NCBI RefSeq assembly: GCF_023715535.1
Contig: NZ_JAMBOI010000002.1
Span: forward strand, 1 to 64,000
Direction of reading: 5' to 3'
Source of the DNA: Sporosarcina luteola
GTDB taxonomy: Bacteria > Bacillota > Bacilli > Bacillales_A > Planococcaceae
Length of the DNA: 64,000 bases
Shown here piece after piece: positions 14,681-23,435 of the stretch (within the stretch, counting starts at the first letter, position 1; each line of letters opens with the position of its first letter). Position numbers and translations under genes: made by a program. The notes under the pieces were generated by a model that saw nothing but the letters and a program-made list of their open reading frames with translations, ran no database searches and was not told the origin of the DNA.

Positions 14681-15973
14681 ATGAGAACAGTTATCGGAGG
14701 GATGCAATGGGCGGTTTTTTTAATCGCATCCTCTATTGCGGCTCCTATTGCGATTGCCCATATGTTTGGAATGGATACTGCCGAAACCGCGCTTTTCATC
14801 CAGCGTACGATTTTTGTACTTGGAATTGCATGTCTCATTCAAGCCTTTATAGGGCATCGACTGCCGATCAATGAAGGGCCAGCAGGATTATGGTGGGGTA
14901 TTTTCGTAGTCTACGCAGGAATGATAAGCATTGCATATCCTACGGCCCGGGACGCCCTGCAAGCATTGCAAAGTGGAATGCTAGTCAGCGGCTTCCTTTT
15001 TATTATATTGGCGATTAGTGGATTGATAACGAAAATGAAAAATCTTTTCACGCCGTCAGTTACATTTACATATTTAATGCTTCTCACTTTGCAGTTAAGC
15101 GGTACTTTCCTTAAAGGGATGGTAGGTGTTGACAGCGTAGGGGATAAGATCGACGGTCTTTTATTCCTTGGGAGTTTTGCAGTCTTACTTGTAACGTTCA
15201 TGACAATGAACAATAAATATTCTTGGGTCTCCAGATATTCCGTTCTATTGTCAATCGGCTTGGGGTGGATTCTTTTTCTTCTTATCGGTAAGGCAGATAG
15301 TGTAAAGCTTGAGGTTGGACAATGGATAAGTTTTCCTGATCTATTTGTGTACGGGAAGCCGGTTTGGGATAGCGGCATGTTCATCACTGCAGGTTTTATC
15401 ACACTTTTGCTGATTGCGAATATGATGGCGTCCATCCGGGTGATGGAAAGTTTACTTAAGCAATCTTTTTCGATCACTCCGCCGGATCGAATGAAGCAGG
15501 GGGCAATCGCTTCCGGGATCAATCATCTATTCGCGGGATTTTTTTCGGCCATTGGACCTGTTCCGATTTCCGGTGCAGCAGGATTTGTAGGAGCGACAAG
15601 GATGGCTACACTTAAACCGTTCATTACTGGCAGTGTTATCGTTGTACTGATAACGCTCATTCCATCTATCATGTCGGTTTTTGCTGTTTTGCCTTCATCG
15701 GTTGCATATGCAGTCACATTTGCGATCTTTACGAAAATGGTGGAAATGGCATTCCGCGAACTTGCAGCCGAGCCGAAACAGGAACGTGCCTATAAGGTGA
15801 CAGCCGTTGGACTAATGATCGGCGTAGGTATCATGTTCATCCCGCAGGAAAGCATGTCAGATCTGCCGAATGCCCTTGCGGCCGTTTTATCAAACGGTCT
15901 CATTATCGGCACAATCATTGCAATCATAATTGAACAATTCTATCTTTGGAATGAACGGCGCGGAGTTGAATAG
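14681..15973 (+). CDS. Purine/uracil-type (NCS2) permease, YwdJ-like
   Basis: A 430-residue protein with 12-14 hydrophobic segments. The stretch INEGPAGLWWGIFVVYAG and the region GLISGINHLFAG-like (ASGINHLFAGFFSAIGPVPISGAAGFVGATR) are typical of NCS2 nucleobase:proton or sodium symporters. The closest resemblance I can name is B. subtilis YwdJ, a putative purine permease. The ribosome site (AAGAGGTG) is modest. No purine riboswitch is visible in the 57-base upstream gap. Its substrate is inferred only from the family. Confidence 0.75.
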   Translation: MRTVIGGMQWAVFLIASSIAAPIAIAHMFGMDTAETALFIQRTIFVLGIACLIQAFIGHRLPINEGPAGLWWGIFVVYAGMISIAYPTARDALQALQSGMLVSGFLFIILAISGLITKMKNLFTPSVTFTYLMLLTLQLSGTFLKGMVGVDSVGDKIDGLLFLGSFAVLLVTFMTMNNKYSWVSRYSVLLSIGLGWILFLLIGKADSVKLEVGQWISFPDLFVYGKPVWDSGMFITAGFITLLLIANMMASIRVMESLLKQSFSITPPDRMKQGAIASGINHLFAGFFSAIGPVPISGAAGFVGATRMATLKPFITGSVIVVLITLIPSIMSVFAVLPSSVAYAVTFAIFTKMVEMAFRELAAEPKQERAYKVTAVGLMIGVGIMFIPQESMSDLPNALAAVLSNGLIIGTIIAIIIEQFYLWNERRGVE

Positions 15974-16024
15974 TACAGGGAAAAGACTTTCAACATTTAT
16001 TTGAAGAGAGAAGGAGGATGAGAG

Positions 16025-17443
16025 ATGAATGCTTTCTCGATGATTATCGACGGAAAAGAAGTCGGCAAAGAACTTAAGACAATTGATGTCATTAATCCTG
16101 CAACTGGAAAATCGATTGCAACAGTTCCTGATGGAGGGGCGAAAGAAGCCACGTTAGCCGTGGATGCCGCATATGATGCATTTCACAAATGGTCCGGTCT
16201 TTCCGCATATGATCGGAGTTCATTGTTGGTGAAATGGCATGAGTTGATTGATATGCATATGGAAGACCTTGCGCACACGATGACAGAGGAGCAAGGGAAA
16301 CCCCTATTAGAGGCAAAGGGTGAAATAAAGTATGCGAACGGATTCATTTCTTGGTATGCAGAGGAAGCGAAGCGCATTTATGGTGAAACGATTCCTTCAA
16401 GTCATATAGGTAAACGGATTTTCATCCATAAACAGCCGGTAGGTGTAACGGCTGTCATCACGCCTTGGAATTTCCCAGCGGCGATGATTACAAGAAAAGT
16501 AGGTCCGGCCCTCGCCGCAGGATGTACAGTTGTCATCAAACCAGCCGAACAGACACCGATTACCGCAATTCGATTGGCACAGCTAGCATTAGAAGCAGGT
16601 ATTCCCGCTGGTGTCATCAACGTCCTCACAGGGGAGGCGAGTGCAATCGGCGATGCTTGGCTGAAGGATACTCGTGTCCGTAAGCTGACATTCACCGGTT
16701 CAACCGAGGTAGGGAAATTACTTATGCGGGGGGCTGCGGATACGGTGAAGAAAATTTCACTGGAACTCGGAGGCCATGCCCCGGCAATCGTCATGGAAGA
16801 TTGTGATATCGATAAAGCCGTTGAAGGAGTCGTGGCCGCCAAGTTCAGAAATGCCGGCCAAACATGCGTATGCGCGAATCGCATTTACGTTCAGGAAACG
16901 ATTGCAGAGGAATTTTCACTGAAGTTGGTTGAACGGGTGAAACAATTGAAAGTCGGAAGCGGAATGGATGAAGGGGTTGCCATCGGTCCGCTTATTGATG
17001 AAGAAGCAATCCGTAAAGTTCAATCACACGTTGATGACGCACTTTCAAAAGGCGCAAAAATAGCTGTCGGCGGCTCAAGGAAGGATGGCCTGTTTTACGA
17101 ACCGACCATTTTACTTAATGTCAATGATGATATGGTTTGCATGAAAGAAGAGACGTTTGGACCTGTCGCTCCCATAACAACTTTTTCATCAGAAGAAGAA
17201 GTGCTAAGTAGGGCGAATGATTCGATTTATGGATTGGCCGCTTATGTATTTACAGAGAATCTTTCAAGGGGCATTCGGATGAGCGAAAAATTGGAATACG
17301 GGATTGTCGGATTGAATGATGGACTTCCATCAACCCCCCAAGCACCATTCGGAGGGTTCAAGCAAAGCGGCCTCGGTCGCGAAGGTGGCCATCATGGCTT
17401 GGATGAATATATTGAAATCAAATATATTTCAGTAGGATTATAA
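16025..17443 (+). CDS. gabD: Succinate-semialdehyde dehydrogenase, NAD(P)-dependent
   Basis: A 472-residue aldehyde dehydrogenase. The active-site features are intact: ITPWNFPAAM (146-154), NAD-binding FTGSTEVGK (223-231), general base E247 in ELGGHAP, and nucleophile C281 in GQTCVCANR. The CxC pair C281/C283 is seen in GabD enzymes and can give redox control. It oxidises succinate semialdehyde to succinate, linking GABA breakdown to the citrate cycle. No gabT or gabP is next to it. AGAAGGAGGATGAG precedes the start. A terminator follows directly, so the gene may be transcribed alone or with the permease. Confidence 0.88.
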   Translation: MNAFSMIIDGKEVGKELKTIDVINPATGKSIATVPDGGAKEATLAVDAAYDAFHKWSGLSAYDRSSLLVKWHELIDMHMEDLAHTMTEEQGKPLLEAKGEIKYANGFISWYAEEAKRIYGETIPSSHIGKRIFIHKQPVGVTAVITPWNFPAAMITRKVGPALAAGCTVVIKPAEQTPITAIRLAQLALEAGIPAGVINVLTGEASAIGDAWLKDTRVRKLTFTGSTEVGKLLMRGAADTVKKISLELGGHAPAIVMEDCDIDKAVEGVVAAKFRNAGQTCVCANRIYVQETIAEEFSLKLVERVKQLKVGSGMDEGVAIGPLIDEEAIRKVQSHVDDALSKGAKIAVGGSRKDGLFYEPTILLNVNDDMVCMKEETFGPVAPITTFSSEEEVLSRANDSIYGLAAYVFTENLSRGIRMSEKLEYGIVGLNDGLPSTPQAPFGGFKQSGLGREGGHHGLDEYIEIKYISVGL

Positions 17444-17453
17444 AGAGTGGAAG

Positions 17454-17487
17454 AGGCATTCATGTAAAATGAATGTCTTTTTTTGTC
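17454..17487 (+). terminator. Terminator after gabD
   Basis: GCATTCAT (17456-17463) pairs with ATGAATGT (17469-17476), followed by CTTTTTTTG. Confidence 0.8.
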
Positions 17488-17632
17488 ATTATTATTTTAT
17501 GTCTATCAAAAATAGAACATTATTAGGATTTTCAGACTTGATTAATAAAACTCAATTTATCTCAAAGTCTATTTATTTCACTTGATAAAAATGGTAAAAT
17601 GAAATTGACATCAAAGAAGAGGGGGAAATGAT

Positions 17633-19117
17633 TTGGTTCTCAAAAGAACAGCCATGCTCATTATGGCCGTTGTTATGTCGTTTATTGCTGTGTTCACGGT
17701 AACTCCGGGTCAAACACATGTACAAGCTTCAAGTCAATACGGAAAACTGGAAAGAAATATTAATGCGATCATAGCGGACGCCTCAAAGAAATCTGTCGTC
17801 AGCAGCGTGACAGTGCGTAAGGCTTCAACGGGTGAAATAATTTACGAAGCTAATGCGGATGGCAAAGTGACACCTGCTTCCACATTAAAGCTTCTTACAT
17901 CTGCTGCTGCATTGGAAACGCTTGGCGAGGAATACCGTTTCACGACAGATCTGCTAACAGATGGTTCAATAGCAAAAGGAGTACTGAATGGCAATCTATA
18001 TTTGCGGGGGCAGGGGGATCCGACTCTGACGAAAAAAGATTTGGATCAATTTGCCGCCACATTGGCAAAGCAAGGGGTAAAGACAATTAATGGCGACATT
18101 GTAGGAGATGACAGTTGGTTTGACTCTGTACGTCTATCGCCCGGAATTGATAAAAGTGATGAAACGTATTACTATGCCGCACAAATTTCCGGATTGACTT
18201 TATCCCCGAATTCCGATTATGATGCCGGCACTGTTATCGTCAATGCCAGCCCAACGAAAAAAGGGTATAAAGCCAAAGTGACAATGACGCCTGATACGGG
18301 CATCATTACAGTCGTCAACAAAAGCAACACTGTTCCGAAAGGTAATAAAAACACCTTATCCATAAAGCGACAACATGGAACGAATACTATTATCATTGCG
18401 GGTAATGTACCTCTTGGAAGCGCAGGGAAAAAAGAATGGGTGACCGTCTCCAATCCGACAGCGTATACGCTTGACGTATTTAAAAAGTCGCTCTTAGCAA
18501 AAGGAATCAAATTCACCAAATCATCGAAAGTGGGTAGAAGGGAAGTTCCTCAAAGCGCAACAGTGATCACTTCCAGGCAGTCGATGCCTTTAAAAAGTTT
18601 GATGAGACCTTTTATGAAATTAAGTAATAATACACATGCCGAAATATTGGCGAAGACGATGGGAAAACAAGTTTATGGGGATGGAAGCTGGAATGCAGGT
18701 CTGCGGGTCATGCGTGAATTTGGACAATCCGTAGGGTTACGTTCAACTGAATGGAATTTTGAGGATGCATCAGGCATGTCCCATAAGAATAAAGTGACAT
18801 CAGCACAAATGACAGAATTGCTGTTTGCTGCGCGACAAGCACCTTGGTATGGCAGTTTCGTGCAAGGCTTGCCAGTGTCAGGCATGAATGACCGCTTCGT
18901 CGGCGGAACGTTGAAAAACAGATTAACGGGCTCAGCTGTAAAAGGGAAAGTAGTAGCCAAGACGGGTAGCTTGAACCGTGTCAATTCATTGGCGGGCTAT
19001 GCTGAAACAAGAGATGGGGAAACGTTGATATTCAGCATTCTGACCCAAGGCCAAAAAACAACTGCACTCCCGGCAATTGATCGGATAGCGACAATCATTA
19101 CTACGACAACTAAGTAA
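17633..19117 (+). CDS. dacC: D-alanyl-D-alanine carboxypeptidase/endopeptidase (PBP4a type)
   Basis: A 494-residue protein with an N-terminal signal peptide (cleavage near QAS, residue 33), so it is secreted or wall-bound. Class C PBP motifs are in order: S83-T-L-K86, S331-N-N333 and K443-T-G445. The large insertion between the first two motifs is characteristic of the S13/PBP4 family. It trims D-Ala from peptidoglycan stem peptides or cuts cross-links. The start is a TTG at 17633 after AGAGGGGG; no ATG has as good a site. It is a single-gene unit closed by a strong terminator. Confidence 0.9.
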   Translation: MVLKRTAMLIMAVVMSFIAVFTVTPGQTHVQASSQYGKLERNINAIIADASKKSVVSSVTVRKASTGEIIYEANADGKVTPASTLKLLTSAAALETLGEEYRFTTDLLTDGSIAKGVLNGNLYLRGQGDPTLTKKDLDQFAATLAKQGVKTINGDIVGDDSWFDSVRLSPGIDKSDETYYYAAQISGLTLSPNSDYDAGTVIVNASPTKKGYKAKVTMTPDTGIITVVNKSNTVPKGNKNTLSIKRQHGTNTIIIAGNVPLGSAGKKEWVTVSNPTAYTLDVFKKSLLAKGIKFTKSSKVGRREVPQSATVITSRQSMPLKSLMRPFMKLSNNTHAEILAKTMGKQVYGDGSWNAGLRVMREFGQSVGLRSTEWNFEDASGMSHKNKVTSAQMTELLFAARQAPWYGSFVQGLPVSGMNDRFVGGTLKNRLTGSAVKGKVVAKTGSLNRVNSLAGYAETRDGETLIFSILTQGQKTTALPAIDRIATIITTTTK

Positions 19118-19158
19118 AACCGCAAGACGGCTCTGTATCGCCGTTTTGCGGTTTTTTT
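19117..19158 (+). terminator. Terminator after dacC
   Basis: AAAACCGCAAGACGG pairs with CCGTTTTGCGGTTTT, followed by T residues. It also borders the convergent ilvA end. Confidence 0.85.
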
Positions 19159-19159
19159 A

Positions 19160-20431
19160 TTAGATAAGAAGCTCAAATAATGTGCTATCTTTATTCACTT
19201 CGGTGAATGGAAAACCGTTCTGTTCCATTCGGAGCAAGAGACCGGCATAATCTTCCTTCCGTTTTAATTCAATGCCGACAAGCCCAGGTCCATTTTCCTT
19301 GTTATGCTTCTTCGTATATTCAAAGGTTGTAATATCATCGTCCGGTCCTAGCACTGAGTCAAGTAACTGCCGTAATGCTCCCGCACGCTGTGGGAAGTTG
19401 ATGATGAAATAATAGAGCAGACCTTCATGCAATAGGGATTTCTCCTTGATTTCCTGCATTCGGCCGATATCGTTATTCCCGCCACTAATGATGCAAACGA
19501 CAGATTTCCCTTTAATTTCTTCTCTATAGAAGTCAAGTGCAGCTATTGGTAAAGCGCCTGCAGGTTCGGCGATGATGGCATGTTCATTATATAGATTTAA
19601 AATAGATGTGCAGACTTTCCCTTCTGGAACACTCAAAATAGCATCGACATACTTCCGGCAAATTTCATACGTTTGGGCACCGACGCATTTGACAGCAGCG
19701 CCGTCGACGAATTTATCGATATTATCCAATGCTATGATGGCGCCGTTCTGAATGGCGGCATTCATACTGCTTGCTCCCTCCGGTTCAACACCGATCATCT
19801 TTGTCATAGGGGAAAGGTTTTTGATATAAGTGCTGATCCCTGCCATGAGACCGCCGCCGCCGATGCTTGCAAATACATAATCGATTGGCTCTTCGATATC
19901 ATTCATCACTTCGACAGCGACTGTCCCTTGACCTGCGATGATATCTTTGTCATCGAAAGGATGGATGAAAATCCGATCTTCCTGTTCCGCACAATTAACT
20001 GCATGAATGGAAGAGTCATCAAACGTATCGCCGACAAGGATGATTTCAACGAATTCTTTCCCGAACATTTTCACTTGGTTGACTTTCTGTTTAGGCGTTG
20101 TTTGTGGCATAAAGATTTTGCCGCTAATTTGCAGATGTGCACATGCATAGGCGACGCCTTGCGCATGATTTCCTGCACTTACACAGACAATGCCCTTTTC
20201 GCGTGCGTCTTTTTCAATCCGTTTGATTTTATAGTAAGCGCCGCGTAATTTGAAAGAACGTACATATTGTAAATCTTCCCGCTTAATATAAACATTGCAG
20301 CCATATTTCTCCGATAGCCTCTCGTTTTTTTGCAAAGGTGTATGGTTCACAACATCTTTGAGCAATTGATTGGCGATTAGGATATCTTCCACTTGTACGG
20401 TATTCGTTTCACTTTTAGCCATTTTCGTCAT
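19160..20431 (-). CDS. ilvA: Threonine ammonia-lyase (threonine deaminase)
   Basis: A 423-residue PLP enzyme. Lys61 in VRSFKLRGAY is the Schiff-base lysine. CVSAGNHAQGVAYAC (83-97) is the substrate loop, GGGGLMAG (191-198) binds PLP phosphate, and IISGGNNDIGRM precedes a C-terminal ACT-like domain (about 340-423). The length fits biosynthetic enzymes with one regulatory domain. It converts threonine to 2-oxobutanoate, the first step to isoleucine. The start has GGAGGGAAAG. A -10 TATAAT (20473-20468), a palindrome and a cre-like site lie upstream. The rest of the ilv genes are not in the window. Confidence 0.92.
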   Translation of the reverse strand: MTKMAKSETNTVQVEDILIANQLLKDVVNHTPLQKNERLSEKYGCNVYIKREDLQYVRSFKLRGAYYKIKRIEKDAREKGIVCVSAGNHAQGVAYACAHLQISGKIFMPQTTPKQKVNQVKMFGKEFVEIILVGDTFDDSSIHAVNCAEQEDRIFIHPFDDKDIIAGQGTVAVEVMNDIEEPIDYVFASIGGGGLMAGISTYIKNLSPMTKMIGVEPEGASSMNAAIQNGAIIALDNIDKFVDGAAVKCVGAQTYEICRKYVDAILSVPEGKVCTSILNLYNEHAIIAEPAGALPIAALDFYREEIKGKSVVCIISGGNNDIGRMQEIKEKSLLHEGLLYYFIINFPQRAGALRQLLDSVLGPDDDITTFEYTKKHNKENGPGLVGIELKRKEDYAGLLLRMEQNGFPFTEVNKDSTLFELLI

Positions 20432-20494
20432 ATGCTCTTTCCCTCCGGTATCATAAATGAATATTTTATTATATTACCATGAAACGTCGAAGAA

Positions 20495-20510
20495 GAACAT
20501 AAGAATGTTC
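20495..20510. promoter_or_regulatory. Palindrome upstream of ilvA
   Basis: GAACAT (20495-20500) and ATGTTC (20505-20510) form an inverted repeat around AAGA, just upstream of the ilvA -10 region. It could be an operator. The spacing does not fit the LexA box. Confidence 0.3.
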
Positions 20511-20564
20511 ATAATTGACAATGAATTTAAACGGATTCATCAAAATGGATTATTCGGATAACTA

Positions 20565-20578
20565 TGTAAGCGTTTTCT
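20565..20578 (+). promoter_or_regulatory. Candidate cre (CcpA) site
   Basis: TGTAAGCGTTTTCT fits the cre pattern TGWAANCGNTNWCA except for the last base. It is between the end of the diacylglycerol kinase-like gene and ilvA, 134 bases before the ilvA start. Control of ilvA by carbon supply is inference. Confidence 0.35.
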
Positions 20579-20589
20579 TTATGAGAAAA

Positions 20590-21495
20590 TCAACTTTTAG
20601 ATGTATCGACCAGTTTCAGTGCTTTAGTTCGGATTGAGAGATGAACTCTATCAGCGTGAAAGATTTCCCCATCTATGACATACGGTAATATACGATTACC
20701 CTCAATAATAAATTCCTTGCCCTTCAAATAGGTGACTTCTTTAGCAATTACAGGTTCTCCTTTCAGTAGGTCGGGAAAAAGTCTTGATAAAACTTTCCAA
20801 CGTTTGGCATTATGTAAAATGGTTGCATCTATTAATCCATCGCTATAATCTGCATAAGGACAAATTGTCAAGCCGCCCCCATACATTTTTAAGTTGCCGC
20901 CTGCAAAGAGCCATAGGTCAGTCTGAAGAATTAGGCTCCCATCAACGAAAATTTTCCCTCGAAAAGGCTTGAATATCAGCAGTTCAATGATTGCGGCAAT
21001 TGTATAAGCAACGGAACCACGGTTGAATTTATTGAGCCATCTTTTATAAAAAGATCGATCAGCCCTTATTCCGATTTCCGCATCCATTCCGATTCCGGCT
21101 ACCGTCATTCCGTAGGTTCCATTTACATATAATAGATCCACGGATATCTTTTCATCGGCAATCAGCATCTCGACAAATTGCTCCGATTCGGCGACCAAAC
21201 CGAAGTTTCCAGCGACATCATTTCCTGAGCCTGCTGGAAAAACAGCCAAAGGAATGTTCATAACGGCCAATTGTTGTAGAACGGAGCTCACTGTTCCGTC
21301 CCCGCCGACTACGATGAAAGCCTTAAGTGACTGTGATGAACCCATTTCCATCATAAAAGTTCGTGTCATCTCCGGGGAAACGCATATATGTGTTTCATAT
21401 TGGACTTTCCTTGCGATAAGCGTCAATTCGATTTCCCGCCAGATCTTTAATGCCGCCCCTTTTCCAGATGTCGGATTGATGATAAATACATACAT
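20590..21495 (-). CDS. Diacylglycerol kinase-like lipid kinase (DagK/YegS family)
   Basis: A 301-residue protein of the DAGK catalytic family: NPTSGKG (7-13), VVGGDGTVSSVL (62-73, nucleotide loop) and PAGSGNDVAG (87-96). A C-terminal beta-sandwich half carries MDAEI and DGLIDATIL. It phosphorylates a lipid such as diacylglycerol or undecaprenol, or a sphingoid-type lipid, at the inner membrane face. DgkB, YerQ and BmrU are possible relatives; I cannot say which. It is transcribed alone on the minus strand. Confidence 0.85.
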   Translation of the reverse strand: MYVFIINPTSGKGAALKIWREIELTLIARKVQYETHICVSPEMTRTFMMEMGSSQSLKAFIVVGGDGTVSSVLQQLAVMNIPLAVFPAGSGNDVAGNFGLVAESEQFVEMLIADEKISVDLLYVNGTYGMTVAGIGMDAEIGIRADRSFYKRWLNKFNRGSVAYTIAAIIELLIFKPFRGKIFVDGSLILQTDLWLFAGGNLKMYGGGLTICPYADYSDGLIDATILHNAKRWKVLSRLFPDLLKGEPVIAKEVTYLKGKEFIIEGNRILPYVIDGEIFHADRVHLSIRTKALKLVDTSKS

Positions 21496-21629
21496 CTTAC
21501 TACCCCATTTCTACTTACTAGTTTAGCATATTCGAACTAATTAATTAATCGAATTTCGAATTGTCCGTTTAGGGATTCTCGAAGTCGGGAAATCTGTAAA
21601 GGGAGGTACAAAGTAAAGGAGAGGATGTT

Positions 21630-21737
21630 ATGCAAAAGTGGGATAGTAGACCAGACAAGCCTGATTCCGGTCAATGGGCCGCGCTAGGTGTCTCGTTCCT
21701 TATCATACTCATTGTCATCTTCACAAATCTTATGTAA
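21630..21737 (+). CDS. 35-residue one-pass membrane peptide
   Basis: The ATG at 21630 follows AAAGGAGAGG at good distance. The product begins with a charged, Pro-containing tail (MQKWDSRPDKPDSGQW), continues with one hydrophobic segment of about 18 residues (AALGVSFLIILIVIFTNLM) and stops. The strong ribosome site and neat topology favour a real gene. Small membrane peptides like this often bind a larger membrane protein. The family and partner are unknown. Confidence 0.6.
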   Translation: MQKWDSRPDKPDSGQWAALGVSFLIILIVIFTNLM

Positions 21738-21853
21738 TTCCAAAAAGCTTCTTTCCAAATAGGAGAGAGGCTTTATTCATTTGTTTAAAAATGGGTTTCT
21801 CTTTATAATGAATAGATAGAATAGTAGTTCATTTCGGAAGGTGGGGGATAGTA

Positions 21854-23272
21854 ATGGAGAATATAGAATTGATTTTGAACGCAGATGCTATGGAAATTAG
21901 GGAAATGGTCTTGAATAGGGGGATGTCTGTTTCCGATGTGACTTCCATATTCATTGATCGGATGAAGGATAAAAATCCATCGGTGAATTTTCTAGCGGAA
22001 GAACGTTTCGACGCAGCAATGGAGCAAGCTGGACAGGCGGATGCTGTATTATCGAACGGAAATGCAAAAGGAGCATTGTTCGGCGTTCCCATGAGCATGA
22101 AAGAGTCATTTGATGTCGTTGGAATGCAAACGACGGGCGGGCTGCTCGGCAGAAGAGGGTCAGTGCAGAAAGAAGATTCCGTTGTTGTAAGGAAGTTGAA
22201 AGCCGAAGGGGCAATCATCATCGGCAAGACAAATACGCCAGAATTATGTTTTTGCCAGGAGACGGATAACAAATTGTATGGCAGGACAAATAATCCATGG
22301 AATACGGAGCGAACAGCGGGCGGATCTAGCGGTGGGGAAGGGGCAGCAATAGCCATAGGTGCAGCGGCTGCCGGGCTTGGCTCCGATATAGGCGGGTCCA
22401 TCCGTTTTCCTAGTCATTTTAATGGAGTGATAGGCTTCAAATCCGGAAAAGGGCAAGTATCACAAGTAGGCAGCTTCCCGTTTGTAGAAGATCCATTGCA
22501 GCAAAGGATGCTTGGAATCGGACCGATTGCCAAAACAGTAAGGGATGCAAAACTCATCTATTCGATTATCGCGGAACACCATATTGAAGAACGGGACATC
22601 GCGGATTTTTCGATAAATGTATTCCGAACGACCGAACTACCGATTTCCGATGAGACGGTAAAATTATTGAACAACGTATATCTGTCCTTGAAAAATACGT
22701 ATACGACAGAAAGGGAACCCTTGCCATACTTAAAAGAATCAGCACTTATTTGGCAGGAGATCATGTCAATAGACGGAGGAGAGTCGACCAGAAAGACAGC
22801 ATTCCGGAATGGAAAGGGAAGTCCGCTTACAGCCTATTTAAAAGAAAGGACAAGTGGGACTTCTGATATTCACCGTTATCTTTCATGGGCTTTAATCGGT
22901 GCATCCCTGTTCAAACCATCGCGTAAACGACAAGAGGAAATTGGGAATCTACTAAATCAGGGCGATGAATTCTTGGCAGATTATTTAACTAAACGAATGG
23001 TTGTCATGCCGGTGTATCATACCTCAGCCCCACCGCATGGAATTGTTTATAAAGAGATTTTTTCAATTAGAAAGACATTCCTAAATTACATGCCGTTTAC
23101 CGCATATGCGAACACATGGGGGCTTCCCGCTCTGACAGTCCCGATCGGAAAAGATCGTGATGGAATGCCGATCGGTCTGCAAATCATCGGCAAAAACGGA
23201 AATGAGGATGCCATCTTTTCGCTCGGTTCTTTTCTTGAGAGGGAATTTGGAGGTTACTCGAGAGTGGATTAA
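21854..23272 (+). CDS. Amidase (amidase signature family)
   Basis: A 472-residue enzyme with the Ser-cisSer-Lys triad of the family: K83 in PMSMKESFD, S158/S159 in GGSSGGEG, and nucleophile S182 in GSDIGGSIR. The C-terminal block YANTWGLPALTVPIG followed by MPIGLQIIG is also standard. It hydrolyses an amide bond in the cytoplasm. It is similar in layout to GatA but shorter in the middle, and no gatB/gatC are adjacent, so a tRNA amidotransferase role is unlikely. The substrate is unknown. The start has AAGGTGGGGG. Confidence 0.85.
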   Translation: MENIELILNADAMEIREMVLNRGMSVSDVTSIFIDRMKDKNPSVNFLAEERFDAAMEQAGQADAVLSNGNAKGALFGVPMSMKESFDVVGMQTTGGLLGRRGSVQKEDSVVVRKLKAEGAIIIGKTNTPELCFCQETDNKLYGRTNNPWNTERTAGGSSGGEGAAIAIGAAAAGLGSDIGGSIRFPSHFNGVIGFKSGKGQVSQVGSFPFVEDPLQQRMLGIGPIAKTVRDAKLIYSIIAEHHIEERDIADFSINVFRTTELPISDETVKLLNNVYLSLKNTYTTEREPLPYLKESALIWQEIMSIDGGESTRKTAFRNGKGSPLTAYLKERTSGTSDIHRYLSWALIGASLFKPSRKRQEEIGNLLNQGDEFLADYLTKRMVVMPVYHTSAPPHGIVYKEIFSIRKTFLNYMPFTAYANTWGLPALTVPIGKDRDGMPIGLQIIGKNGNEDAIFSLGSFLEREFGGYSRVD

Positions 23273-23386
23273 ATATATATGTAGATAAACAGGCAGACGA
23301 GGGTATATGATCCGTTTTCTATCGTCTGCCTGTTTATTGATATATTAATAAATAATGAAAGTTTTGATGGTGAAAAGTGGATGCTA

Positions 23387-23395
23387 TGATATAAT
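23387..23395 (+). promoter_or_regulatory. Extended -10 element upstream of proline dehydrogenase
   Basis: TGATATAAT (TG-N-TATAAT) lies 41 bases before the start codon. The -35 region is poor (TGGTGA, 16 bases upstream). Confidence 0.4.
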
Positions 23396-23435
23396 GCATT
23401 TGTGAAAAGTAAATTATTAATGAGGAGTAATGGAA

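Noticed and set aside
14911..15522. 203-codon minus-strand ORF
   Set aside because: Antisense of the NCS2 permease; long only because of the codon composition of the real gene.
20495..20510. LexA (SOS) box upstream of ilvA
   Set aside because: The half-sites GAAC and GTTC are eight bases apart; the Bacillus LexA box needs four.
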